A stretch of DNA of 6,987 bases from Candidatus Omnitrophota bacterium. GTDB taxonomy: Bacteria > Omnitrophota > Gorgyraeia > Aquiviventales > Aquiviventaceae. The translations under genes were made by a program, and so were the position numbers. Positions 1 through 6,773 of this stretch are shown here, piece after piece. The stretch spans positions 1 to 6,987 of the forward strand of contig JACQRE010000124.1 of NCBI GenBank assembly GCA_016206585.1. Reading direction: 5' to 3'. How positions within the stretch are numbered: the first letter of the stretch is position 1; each line of letters begins with the position of its first letter. The notes under the pieces were generated by a model. That model did not search any database. It was not told where the DNA came from and saw only the letters and a program-made list of their open reading frames with translations.

Positions 1-104
1 GACTCTTCAGGCATGGGGGCCGGGCGCAGCGCGTACTGCGGGGTGGCGCACCCGTACAGAGGGACAACCAGACTTAGCGACAAGCGACAAGCAACAAGCA
101 GCAC
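1..104 (-). CDS. Lipoprotein, N-terminal part only (runs off the left edge)
   Basis: The minus strand from a GTG at 104 reads as a convincing lipoprotein leader, MLLVACRLSLSLVVPLYGC, followed by ATPQYALRPAPMPEES at the window edge. Arg7 is the only charge before a hydrophobic core, and L16-Y17-G18-C19 forms a lipobox; Tyr at -2 is less usual than Ser, Ala or Thr. The Pro-rich segment after Cys19 looks like a typical mature lipoprotein linker. The protein would be cleaved before Cys19 and lipid-anchored; its function lies outside the window. There is no in-frame ATG. GTG104 and TTG83 are the only reasonable starts, and GTG104 gives a leader of normal length. No clear Shine-Dalgarno site precedes it. 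The gene follows the helicase in the same direction after 58 bases, so co-transcription is possible. The first ten or so codons lie inside the heptamer repeat at 74-156, which is odd. It could be a chance open frame, because only 34 codons are visible. Confidence 0.55.
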   Translation of the reverse strand, partial: MLLVACRLSLSLVVPLYGCATPQYALRPAPMPEE

Positions 105-156
105 TTTAGAGTAGAGTTTTTCTGTGTTGCCTGTCGCCTGTCGCCTGTCGCTAAAG
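74..156. repeat. Inverted tandem-heptamer repeat, GCGACAA / CTGTCGC type
   Basis: The left arm has GCGACAA at 77-83 and 84-90, then the degenerate units GCAACAA (91-97) and GCAGCAC (98-104). The right arm has CTGTCGC at 131-137, 138-144 and 145-151, preceded by a partial unit near 127-130. The arms are reverse complements apart from a recurring A/G difference in the unit (ACAA against ACAG), and the outer flanks TTAG and CTAAAG also match. The loop (about 105-126) holds a run of five T at 117-121. A transcript could fold into a long imperfect hairpin starting within ten bases of the helicase stop codon. The T-run lies in the loop rather than after the stem, so this is not a standard intrinsic terminator. 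It may still act as an RNA 3'-end stabiliser or a Rho-related signal; that is inference. Confidence 0.85.
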
Positions 157-162
157 GATGTC

Positions 163-2139
163 TTATCCCAGTCGCAGTTGCGCTTCGGCATCGATGACGT
201 CCCGGTTGATGCGCCGCATCGCTTTCTCGGCGGTGACCCGCAGCCGCGGCTCGCCCGCCGGGATCTCCGAGAGCTGGCGCAGCAGCTGCACGGCCATCCG
301 GAAGTACCGCACGATCTCGCCCTCATCGACATCGCAGAGCTTGAGCAGCCGCTCGAAGGGCGCTTGGCCCATCCAGGCTTCGATCGCGTGCGCGAGGTGG
401 TAGGACGGCGCCTTGGTCTTCGGGCTGATCTTCCACCGCCCCTCTTCCTTATGGACCCGCTGGATCGGCTCGCGGCACAAGGCGGCCAGCCGTTTGCCGA
501 GGTGGTGGGATTTCGGCGGCAGCCCGCCGGGCCGCGGCTCGTAGACCACGGCCACCATCAGCACGCCCAGCGCCGTGGCGTCCAGCTCCCCGAGCCGCCC
601 GTCGGTGTAGAGCTCCGTCAGCAGCAGCTCATAGCCGTACACCCAGGAGCCGAATTCGCCTTTGGGGGTCAACCCCGTCTTCGTCAGGTAGCCCATGGCG
701 CTCAGGAGGTCCAGCTTGCGCTGCATGAGCTCGAGGCCCAGTTGCCGCCGGGCGCCGCTCGTCTGCGCATAGTAGAGCGTCTTCGGGAACACGTCCAGCA
801 GGGCGCGTCCGTGGCGCCGGTAGAGGTTCAGGAGCGTCGCATAGGTGGTGTTGAAGCGGCTGTGCACCGGTTCGGGCTGGCCGTGAATCAGGTGCAGGAT
901 CTCGGGGTGGGAGACGTGCTGCGGGTTGACGCGGACGTACACGAACCCGGCCTGATCCATCCCGCGCCGTCCCGCGCGTCCGGCCATCTGGAGGAACTGC
1001 CGGCGGTGCAGCAGCTCGAACCCCTCGCCCCGGCGCTTCTTGACGGTGTCCAGCACGACGCTGCGCGCCGGCATGTTGACGCCCAGGGCGAAGGTCTCCG
1101 TGGTGACGATCAACTTCATCAGGCGGCTGGCGAAGCAGCGCTCCAGCACCTCTTTGACCGTCGGCAGCATCCCCGCGTGATGGAAGCCGATGCCGCGGTC
1201 AATGAGCTGGCTCAGCGCCTGCGCGGTCCGGTCGTGGGTGAGCTGGTACTTGGCGCACAGCTCGTTGAAGATCGTCCGGAGCGGCCCACGTTCCGCTTCG
1301 CCGATCAGCGGGAAGGCGGCGAGCTCCCACGCGAGCTCCTCCGCCCGCCGGCGGCCGAAGGTGAAGAAGATGCACGGCAGCCGGTCCCGCTCCTGCAGCT
1401 CGCGGATGAGCCGGTCCAGGCGGTTGGCGCGCGCGAAGAGCTGGCGGTGCCGGCCGTCACGCGGCGGGTGACGCAGGCGGCGCCAGTCGTCGTGGCCGGC
1501 GTAGCCGGAGCGCTTCAGCTCCTGCGGGGTGTCCAGGATCTCGTTCTGGCACTGGAATAGCACGGTGAGGGGCACTGGCCGGTGCGTCTCCTCGACGACC
1601 TCGACCGGACGCTGGTGCACCCGCCGGATCCACTGGGCCAGCTCCTCCACGTTGGGGATCGTCGCACTCAGGCACAGGAGGTTGATGTGGGGCGGGGTGA
1701 AGAGGATCGCTTCCTCCCAGACGGTGCCGCGCTCGGGATCGTCGAGGTAGTGGATCTCGTCGAAGATGATCCAGGCGTAGGCGGAGAGCCGCTCGACATT
1801 CTCCAGCAGCGTGTTGCGGTAGATCTCGGTCGTCATGATGACGAGGGGCGCGGTGGGGTTGATGGTCACGTCGCCCGTGAGGATGCCGACGCGCTCGCCA
1901 TGGCGGGCGGTGAAGTCGCGGAATTTCTGGTTGCTGAGCGCCTTGATGGGAGCCGTGTAGATGACCCGCTGGCCCCGGGCCAGGCTGCGCTCGATCACGT
2001 AGTCCGCCAGCACCGTCTTGCCCGAGCCGGTCGGGGCTGCGACGAACAGCGAACTGCCGCGGTCGATCACCGCGATCGCGCGCTGCTGGAACGGATCGTA
2101 GGGAAACGGGTGGATCGAGTCGTCCATCGGGTGATCCAT
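163..2139 (-). CDS. Compact Ski2/Mtr4-like superfamily 2 RNA helicase with DSHCT C-terminal domain
   Basis: A 658-residue ATP-dependent helicase, predicted to unwind RNA or RNA-containing duplexes in the cytoplasm. The superfamily 2 motifs appear in order: Q-motif region F12-Q19; Walker A APTGSGKT at 35-42; motif Ia with APIKALSNQKF at 63-73; TGD at 88-90 and TTE at 103-105; Walker B DEIH at 127-130; SAT at 158-160; FFTFGRR near 258-264; HHAG at 320-323; motif V ALGVNMPAR at 351-359; motif VI QMAGRAGRRG at 384-393. IKALSNQK and DEIHYL are typical of the Ski2/Mtr4/HelY branch. A winged-helix-like region follows, and a DSHCT-like helical end (VDEGEIVRYFR, about 603-613). Eukaryotic Mtr4/Ski2 are about 1000 residues or more and actinobacterial HelY about 900. 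This protein is short, and no arch (KOW) insertion is evident. ATG2139 is the first ATG outside the divergent gene. ATG2127 (MDDSIHPF) is an alternative and fits the -10 box better. Very likely intact; substrate unknown. Confidence 0.93.
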   Translation of the reverse strand: MDHPMDDSIHPFPYDPFQQRAIAVIDRGSSLFVAAPTGSGKTVLADYVIERSLARGQRVIYTAPIKALSNQKFRDFTARHGERVGILTGDVTINPTAPLVIMTTEIYRNTLLENVERLSAYAWIIFDEIHYLDDPERGTVWEEAILFTPPHINLLCLSATIPNVEELAQWIRRVHQRPVEVVEETHRPVPLTVLFQCQNEILDTPQELKRSGYAGHDDWRRLRHPPRDGRHRQLFARANRLDRLIRELQERDRLPCIFFTFGRRRAEELAWELAAFPLIGEAERGPLRTIFNELCAKYQLTHDRTAQALSQLIDRGIGFHHAGMLPTVKEVLERCFASRLMKLIVTTETFALGVNMPARSVVLDTVKKRRGEGFELLHRRQFLQMAGRAGRRGMDQAGFVYVRVNPQHVSHPEILHLIHGQPEPVHSRFNTTYATLLNLYRRHGRALLDVFPKTLYYAQTSGARRQLGLELMQRKLDLLSAMGYLTKTGLTPKGEFGSWVYGYELLLTELYTDGRLGELDATALGVLMVAVVYEPRPGGLPPKSHHLGKRLAALCREPIQRVHKEEGRWKISPKTKAPSYHLAHAIEAWMGQAPFERLLKLCDVDEGEIVRYFRMAVQLLRQLSEIPAGEPRLRVTAEKAMRRINRDVIDAEAQLRLG

Positions 2140-2140
2140 T

Positions 2141-2149
2141 GTATAATAC
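2141..2149. promoter_or_regulatory. Palindromic bidirectional -10 element
   Basis: GTATAATAC is a perfect odd-length palindrome centred on A2145, inside the 15-base gap between divergent start codons. On the plus strand it gives a consensus TATAAT at 2142-2147; the expected transcription start, about seven bases on, is the A of the phosphodiesterase ATG at 2155. On the minus strand it gives TATTAT (2148 to 2143), with an expected start near 2136. That leaves the helicase ATG at 2139 untranscribed but gives ATG2127 a leader of about nine bases. No good TTGACA-like -35 box is seen at 16-18 bases on either side. Symmetric -10 elements driving divergent transcription are known in bacteria; that this one does so is inferred. 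Confidence 0.6.
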
Positions 2150-2154
2150 GCGCC

Positions 2155-4452
2155 ATGTGGCGTCAGAACTTCCCGCGACGAGCGCTGAGCCTTCTGCTCT
2201 GCCTGGGCGGGCTCACCGCACCGGCATCGGCACAGCCGGCCCGTCCGGTGACGGTGACGGTCCCCGCCACCCAGCGCTGGACCGACACCGGGGTCGAGGT
2301 CCATCCGGGCGACTCGCTGCGCCTGGAGGCCTCCGGCACCGTCCGGGTGTTTGGGATCAGTTGGCGCGAGTGGTTCGCCGGCTTGGCACCCCACCGGTTC
2401 GTCGGGCCGCAGGGCACGTACCGGTGGCCCGAGCGCGATCGGGACACGGCGCGGGGCAGCCAGTTCCCGCTGCCCACCATGGCGGATGGGCCGGCACCCG
2501 CCTTCTCGCTCATCGCCAAGATCGGCGAGCCGGGTCAGCCGTTCTACGTCGGCGCCCGCTTCGACGGCACCGCCGCGGAGAGCGGACGGCTGTGGTTGGG
2601 CATCAACGACGACCGCCTCAACGACAACGGCGGCGCGTGGCGGGTGACCATCACGCTCGACGCGATTCGGCCGGAGCCCGCGCCGCCGGTGCTGGCCATT
2701 GAACCCGGCAGCCGGTCGGGCCGGCCGGTTCCGAACGCCCGCGTCCTGCTGCTCTACATCGACGGCCTGCGGCCCGACGTGCTGCAGGAGATGGCCGGCC
2801 AGGGTCTCCTGCCCAATATCCAGCGGGTGTTCCTCGACCAGGGCCTGCGGGTTGCCAACGCGTTCACCGTGTTTCCGTCGAACACGCTCATCGCCAACGG
2901 GTCGCTCTTCACCGGCTTGTTCTCGGACCGGACCGGCATCAAGTCGCAGAACCAGTTCGAGCGCACGACGCTCAAGCCGAAAGGGCAGCTGAGCAAATGG
3001 CTGCCGGACGGGTTCATGCCGCATCCGATGACCCGCGTCATCAACCTGCTGGACAAGTACGCGCCGGAGCAGACGCACGCCTTCCTCGTGCGGCGCGGAG
3101 TGCCGACGCTGGCGACGCGCCTGGGCAAGGCCTACCGGTTCACCACGCTGCCGATCGCGCCGGTCAACCCGCCGCCGCGGTGGTTCCACTACGCGATCAA
3201 TACGATCGGGCCGTTCGGCGTCTCCACCCGGTTGCCCCGCCGGCTGGACGCGGTCAACGCCCAGTACGCGGTGGAGGAGCTGCTCGGCGATCCCGACGCC
3301 CGCGTCATTGCCGTCTGGCTGCCCATGGCGGATAAGACGTGCCACCACAGTCGCCGCGGCCAGTTCGGGGCGGCGCGGTGGGATCTCGCGCAGGCCGATG
3401 AGCTCCTCGGGCGGCTGATGGGCCGGCTGCGCGAGGTGGGCTGGGATCGTTCGACCTACCTGATCCTCGTCTCGGATCACGGCCATCTGGGCGGCGAACA
3501 CGGGGTCAACCGCGCCTGCAACCTGCCCCGCGAATGGGCGCACCGGCAGCTGGGATGCAACGTGAACGTGGTGGGGCAGGAGTGGCGGCATCCGGGCATC
3601 GACGAGCGGCGGTTCGTGTTTTTCGACAATCAGGGAGCCGGCCAGGCCAAGCTGTTCCTGCCGTACGAGTCCTACTTCCGGGGGCCGTGGCGGCGCAACC
3701 GGTTGTTCGGCCTCACCCACTACGAGCTGCGCCCCGGCCAGCGGTCGGTCAACCTGCTCGAATCGTTGACGGCGTTCCATCCTCCCGGCTGGGACGGGCA
3801 CGGGGTGCGCCCCGTCGATCTGATCCTGGTGAAGCTGGATGAGCGGCGCGTCGTCCTCTACCGGGACGACGAGACCCAGGCCATCCTCCATCGCGAGCGG
3901 GATGCGGCGGGCCGTGAGCGGTACCGCTACGAGCCGGTGCGGCATCTGGCGCAGTCGCAGGACGGCGAGCTGCACTACGAGCCGCCGCTTGCGGGGCGCG
4001 ATCCGCTGGGGTATCTGCAGGAGCCGGGATTCCTCGAAGCGACCGGGGGTGCCGCGTGGCTGTCGCAGCCGCACGCGTCGCGCGAATGGCTGCAGGCGAC
4101 GGCCCGGAGCCGCTACCCCGACGCCGTCGTGACGATGGCGAAGTTCTTCGCGTGGCAGGATCCGGTCCGGGACCTCGCCGCGGCGCGCGACCCCGATCTG
4201 GTCGTCACGGCCTCGCCCGGCTGGTCCTTCCGGTCGGATGACGGCGAGGGCACGGATCACGGCTATCCGCTGCGCGAGTCCATGCGCATGACGCTGCTCC
4301 TCGCGGGGCCGAATCTCCCGCACGGTGTCGTGGAGCGCCCGCAGCGGATCGTCGACGTGCTGCCGACGATCCTGGAGATGATCGGCTGGCCCGATGATCC
4401 AGCACCGCTCGACGGCGAAGCGATCACGGGCATCTATGATGAGCACTCCTAG
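2155..4452 (+). CDS. Secreted phosphodiesterase/alkaline phosphatase-fold enzyme with N-terminal PA-IL-like lectin domain
   Basis: A 765-residue exported hydrolase. Residues 1-26 are a signal peptide: Arg3, Arg8, Arg9, a hydrophobic core, and an A-x-A site before Gln27. Residues about 31-170 resemble the PA-IL (LecA) galactose-lectin fold: WTDTGVEVHPGD early, then GRLWLGINDD and NDNGGAW at 156-162, the Asn/Asp-rich loop that binds calcium and sugar in LecA. From about 195 comes the type I phosphodiesterase core. Candidate metal and catalytic residues are all present: Asp203 (YIDGLR), Thr244 as nucleophile (FPSNTLIANGS), Asp393 and His397/His398 (ADKTCHH), Asp441 and His442 (SDHG), and His702 (TDHGYP). 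It should cleave phosphate mono- or diesters outside the cytoplasm; the lectin domain suggests a glycan or glycolipid-linked target, which is inference. About 260 residues separate SDHG from the last His, a large insertion. ATG2155 fits both the signal peptide and the -10 box. The stop overlaps the next gene by 14 bases. Confidence 0.9.
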   Translation: MWRQNFPRRALSLLLCLGGLTAPASAQPARPVTVTVPATQRWTDTGVEVHPGDSLRLEASGTVRVFGISWREWFAGLAPHRFVGPQGTYRWPERDRDTARGSQFPLPTMADGPAPAFSLIAKIGEPGQPFYVGARFDGTAAESGRLWLGINDDRLNDNGGAWRVTITLDAIRPEPAPPVLAIEPGSRSGRPVPNARVLLLYIDGLRPDVLQEMAGQGLLPNIQRVFLDQGLRVANAFTVFPSNTLIANGSLFTGLFSDRTGIKSQNQFERTTLKPKGQLSKWLPDGFMPHPMTRVINLLDKYAPEQTHAFLVRRGVPTLATRLGKAYRFTTLPIAPVNPPPRWFHYAINTIGPFGVSTRLPRRLDAVNAQYAVEELLGDPDARVIAVWLPMADKTCHHSRRGQFGAARWDLAQADELLGRLMGRLREVGWDRSTYLILVSDHGHLGGEHGVNRACNLPREWAHRQLGCNVNVVGQEWRHPGIDERRFVFFDNQGAGQAKLFLPYESYFRGPWRRNRLFGLTHYELRPGQRSVNLLESLTAFHPPGWDGHGVRPVDLILVKLDERRVVLYRDDETQAILHRERDAAGRERYRYEPVRHLAQSQDGELHYEPPLAGRDPLGYLQEPGFLEATGGAAWLSQPHASREWLQATARSRYPDAVVTMAKFFAWQDPVRDLAAARDPDLVVTASPGWSFRSDDGEGTDHGYPLRESMRMTLLLAGPNLPHGVVERPQRIVDVLPTILEMIGWPDDPAPLDGEAITGIYDEHS

Positions 4453-5515
4453 CGACACCACAGAAGCCCAGCAGTCCACAGAGCCACAGAGCACGCGTCT
4501 CGCAACGCTCTGTGTTTCTGTGGTGTGTTCTCTGTGGTTCTGTGGTGTGGTGTGCGCGCAGACGGAGGGGGAGCAGCGGTTCTTCGCGCGCTGCCCGCAC
4601 GAGCCGCCGCGCCACCTGCACGACGAGACGCGCCCCTGGGATCTCCACACGCTCCTCTATACCGGTCTCGGAGTGTCGGAGATCGAGGTCTTCCGCGCCG
4701 CCGACTGGCTGCTGGATGCGCCGCTTCCCGGACGCCCCCTGCAGCCGTTCCAGCGCGCGTCGCGGGGCATTCGCAGGAGCTACTACCGCCTGCCGCGATG
4801 GTGGGTGGTGAGCCGGTTCGGCGAGTTCGTCGACGCGCTGCAGATCCCGGAACTGAGTCTCGGCGATGCGTCCACCACCTACACGGTGGCGACCGGCGGC
4901 ACGACCGGCCCCGGCAGCGGCATGGTGACGCGCGTCCACCGGCTGGTGGACTGGGCGCAGCACCTGACGGGCGATCTCAACCGGCTCGCGGGCATGGTCG
5001 TCATGCGGCCTCGAGGGCTCATCACCTGGTCGCTGCCAGGGCGGACCATCGACGAGTTCCAGTGGGGGCTCCTCAAGACGTTCAACGCCGGCAGCGTGCT
5101 GATCGGGCGGACGCTGGACGGCACACTCACCGCCGTCGAGGCGTCGGGCGACCGGGTGATCAACGCCGGGCACCGGCGTCCGCATCGCCAGACCACGGTG
5201 TTCCTGCGGCTGCCGCGGCAGGTCTATCGCGCGCATGAGCTCTGGATCCTGGAGCACCGGCCGCAGCTGGTGATCGGCGAGGCCGCGCTGTTTGCGCGCG
5301 CCACCCATGCGGAGCTAGCACATCACCGCCGGCATCCCGCCGTGCGCGAATGGGACCCGATCAGCCGGCCGGGCAGCGGGGACGGGCCGGTGGTGATCAT
5401 GATGACGACGCGGGTTATCGCCCGCGCCCCGGAGCCCTTGCGCCAGTACGTCGTGCCGGCGGCCTGGGTCCTGCATCCCGAACGACCTCACCAGCGAATG
5501 CTGACGCCGCATTGA
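4439..5515 (+). CDS. Unrecognised exported protein, overlapping the phosphodiesterase gene
   Basis: I do not recognise the family. From ATG4439 it is 358 residues; the tandem ATG at 4436 is equally possible. Residues 21-40 form a hydrophobic segment (LATLCVSVVCSLWFCGVVCA) with a plausible type I cleavage before Gln41. The stretch before it is unusually long and acidic for a signal peptide, with one Arg (R20) against D6, E9 and E15. The mature part is rich in Arg, His and Trp and has a Gly/Thr patch (VATGGTTGPGSGM) but no motif I can assign. Codons from about 4565 on have strongly G/C-rich third positions, matching neighbouring genes, so the body is probably a real gene. The start overlaps the phosphodiesterase stop by 14 bases, which suggests an operon and translational coupling; the two may work together in the envelope. 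The whole signal region lies in the octamer repeat at 4456-4556. The start, and therefore export, is less certain than the body. Confidence 0.7.
   Translation: MSTPSDTTEAQQSTEPQSTRLATLCVSVVCSLWFCGVVCAQTEGEQRFFARCPHEPPRHLHDETRPWDLHTLLYTGLGVSEIEVFRAADWLLDAPLPGRPLQPFQRASRGIRRSYYRLPRWWVVSRFGEFVDALQIPELSLGDASTTYTVATGGTTGPGSGMVTRVHRLVDWAQHLTGDLNRLAGMVVMRPRGLITWSLPGRTIDEFQWGLLKTFNAGSVLIGRTLDGTLTAVEASGDRVINAGHRRPHRQTTVFLRLPRQVYRAHELWILEHRPQLVIGEAALFARATHAELAHHRRHPAVREWDPISRPGSGDGPVVIMMTTRVIARAPEPLRQYVVPAAWVLHPERPHQRMLTPH
4456..4556. repeat. Inverted CCACAGAG / CTCTGTGG octamer repeat
   Basis: The left arm holds CCACAGAA at 4458-4465 and CCACAGAG at 4476-4483 and 4484-4491. The right arm holds the reverse complements: CTCTGTGT (4508-4515), TTCTGTGG (4516-4523), CTCTGTGG (4530-4537) and TTCTGTGG (4538-4545), then TGTGGTG. 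The loop is about 4492-4507. A transcript could fold into a long imperfect stem. The element begins a few bases after the phosphodiesterase stop and is read through by the next gene. Read outward on the plus strand, the right arm encodes a hydrophobic, Cys/Val-rich stretch. No T-run follows the stem, so an intrinsic terminator is not supported. Confidence 0.88.
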
Positions 5516-5540
5516 CATTCTCCGGGCCGCCGTCTAAGCT
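5512..5540 (+). promoter_or_regulatory. Sigma70-like promoter for the FIST gene
   Basis: A perfect -35 box TTGACA lies at 5512-5517. After 17 bases comes TAAGCT at 5535-5540, which keeps the key first, second and last positions of TATAAT. The -35 box contains the TGA stop codon (5513-5515) of the upstream gene. The expected start near 5547 leaves a leader of about nine bases before ATG5556. A GAGG at 5548-5551 could act as a ribosome binding site, although the four-base spacing is short. A second TTGACA at 5540-5545 is too close to the ATG to serve this gene as a -35 box. Confidence 0.55.
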
Positions 5541-5555
5541 TGACACCGAGGCACC

Positions 5556-6773
5556 ATGCGATTCACCTCCGGCATCAGCGATGCGATCAACGCGCCCGAA
5601 GCCGCCGACGCGGCCTGCCAGCAGGTCCTCAAGCAGCTGGCGGGTGCCCCGTGCGACCTCGCCCTCCTCTTTACCTCCACGATCTACCGCACCACCTGGC
5701 CCGACCTCCTGACCCAGATCGATCGCGAGCTGAAGCCCAAGGTGCTGATCGGCTGCAGCGGCAGCGGCATCATCGGGGGCGGGCAGGAGCTGGAGTGGGT
5801 GCCGGCGATCTCCCTCGTCGCGGCCCAACTGCCCGACGTCCGCCTCCATCCCTTCGCCGTCACCCCCGCGGAGCTGGACCACTCCAGCTCCGGCGGGTTC
5901 TGGATCGACAAGATCGGCGCCTCGCCGGAATCGCGGCCCGTCTTCGTCCTCGTCGCCGATCCCTTCACGGCGCATCCGATGAAGCTCATCAGCGAGCTCA
6001 ACGCGACGTACCGCACCCGGCCGATCATCGGCGGGCTCGCCAGCGGCGGCAACGAGCCGGGCGAGCACCTGATCTTCATGGGGACCGACGTCTACCGCGA
6101 GGGCGCGGTCGGCGTGGCGATGACCGGCAACATCACGATGGACACGGTCATCTCGCAGGGCTGCCGCCCCATCGGGCGGCCCTACGTCGTCACGAAAGCC
6201 GAGGAGCACCTGATCATCGAGCTGGGCGGCCGGCAGGCGCTGGCGGTGCTGCACGAGGTGCTCTCCAGCCTGTCGCTCGAGGACCGGGAGCTGGCCCAGC
6301 GGGGATCCGTGTTCGTGGGGCTGGCCATCAACGAGATGCGCCAGGCCTTCGGGTCCGGGGACTTCCTCATCCGCAACATCGTCGGCCTGGATCCGGAGCA
6401 GGGGGCGATCGCCGTGGCCGACCAGGTGGAGGTCGGGCAGACGCTGCAGTTTCAGCTGCGCGATCCGGCGACGTCACGCCAGGAGCTGCGGCGGCTGCTC
6501 CAAGCGGCCGGCCCCACCCAGCCGATGCCGCCCGCCGGCTGCCTCCTCTTCAACTGCACCGGACGGGGCAAGTCGCTCTACGGCACGGCGCACCAGGACG
6601 TGAAGCTCATCCAAATGGTCAGCGGCAAGGTGCCCATCGGCGGGTTCTTCTGCAACGGCGAAATCGGGCCGGTGGGCGGCACCAACTTCCTCCACGGCTA
6701 CACCGCCAGCCTCGGGCTGTTTCGTCCCCGCACGCCAACACGTTCGGAGCTCGGAGTTGGGAGTTCGGAGTGA
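5556..6773 (+). CDS. FIST-domain (FIST_N plus FIST_C) sensory protein
   Basis: A 405-residue soluble protein with no signal peptide. The order matches FIST proteins: an N-terminal FIST domain (roughly residues 30-225) with GCSGSGIIGGG at 66-76 and a GGLASGG segment in the middle, then a FIST_C domain (roughly 225-389) with FNCTGRG at 332-338 and the family-typical ending PIGGFFCNGEIGP...LHGYTASLGLF, closing at Phe389. FIST domains are predicted ligand-sensing modules in bacterial signal transduction, often proposed to bind amino acids or similar small molecules; the ligand here is unknown. There is no fused kinase, GGDEF or chemotaxis domain, so it would act alone or with an unlinked partner. 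The start is supported by the promoter and the GAGG just upstream. Residues from about 396 (RSELGVGSSE) are encoded by the heptamer repeat at 6743-6816 and look like a read-through tail rather than part of the fold. Confidence 0.92.
   Translation: MRFTSGISDAINAPEAADAACQQVLKQLAGAPCDLALLFTSTIYRTTWPDLLTQIDRELKPKVLIGCSGSGIIGGGQELEWVPAISLVAAQLPDVRLHPFAVTPAELDHSSSGGFWIDKIGASPESRPVFVLVADPFTAHPMKLISELNATYRTRPIIGGLASGGNEPGEHLIFMGTDVYREGAVGVAMTGNITMDTVISQGCRPIGRPYVVTKAEEHLIIELGGRQALAVLHEVLSSLSLEDRELAQRGSVFVGLAINEMRQAFGSGDFLIRNIVGLDPEQGAIAVADQVEVGQTLQFQLRDPATSRQELRRLLQAAGPTQPMPPAGCLLFNCTGRGKSLYGTAHQDVKLIQMVSGKVPIGGFFCNGEIGPVGGTNFLHGYTASLGLFRPRTPTRSELGVGSSE

Noticed and set aside
105..130. Intrinsic terminator based on the five-T run at 117-121
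   Set aside because: The T-run lies in the loop of the inverted repeat rather than directly after a GC-rich stem on either strand.
74..156. CRISPR-like array
   Set aside because: Units are only seven bases, tandem without spacers, and arranged as an inverted pair; there are no unique spacers and no cas genes. The same applies to the other two elements.
124..1560. Plus-strand open frame antisense to the helicase
   Set aside because: It is a mirror of the helicase codons with low-complexity Leu/Arg/Gln/Ala composition. Its apparent signal-like start is just the heptamer repeat.
1582..2154. In-frame extension upstream of the phosphodiesterase start
   Set aside because: It overlaps the helicase coding region in antisense. 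The signal peptide begins exactly at ATG2155 next to a -10 box, so the upstream part is an accidental open frame.
4394..4438. Earlier ATG (4394) for the unknown exported protein
   Set aside because: It would overlap the phosphodiesterase by 59 bases and put about 35 residues before the hydrophobic segment. ATG4436 or ATG4439 gives a more usual coupled overlap.
2140..4650. Minus-strand open frame continuing upstream of the helicase for over 800 codons
   Set aside because: It runs antisense to the phosphodiesterase, whose signal peptide, lectin and catalytic motifs are clear. The antisense translation is Arg/Pro/Ala-rich with no motifs, the usual effect of high GC on the opposite strand.
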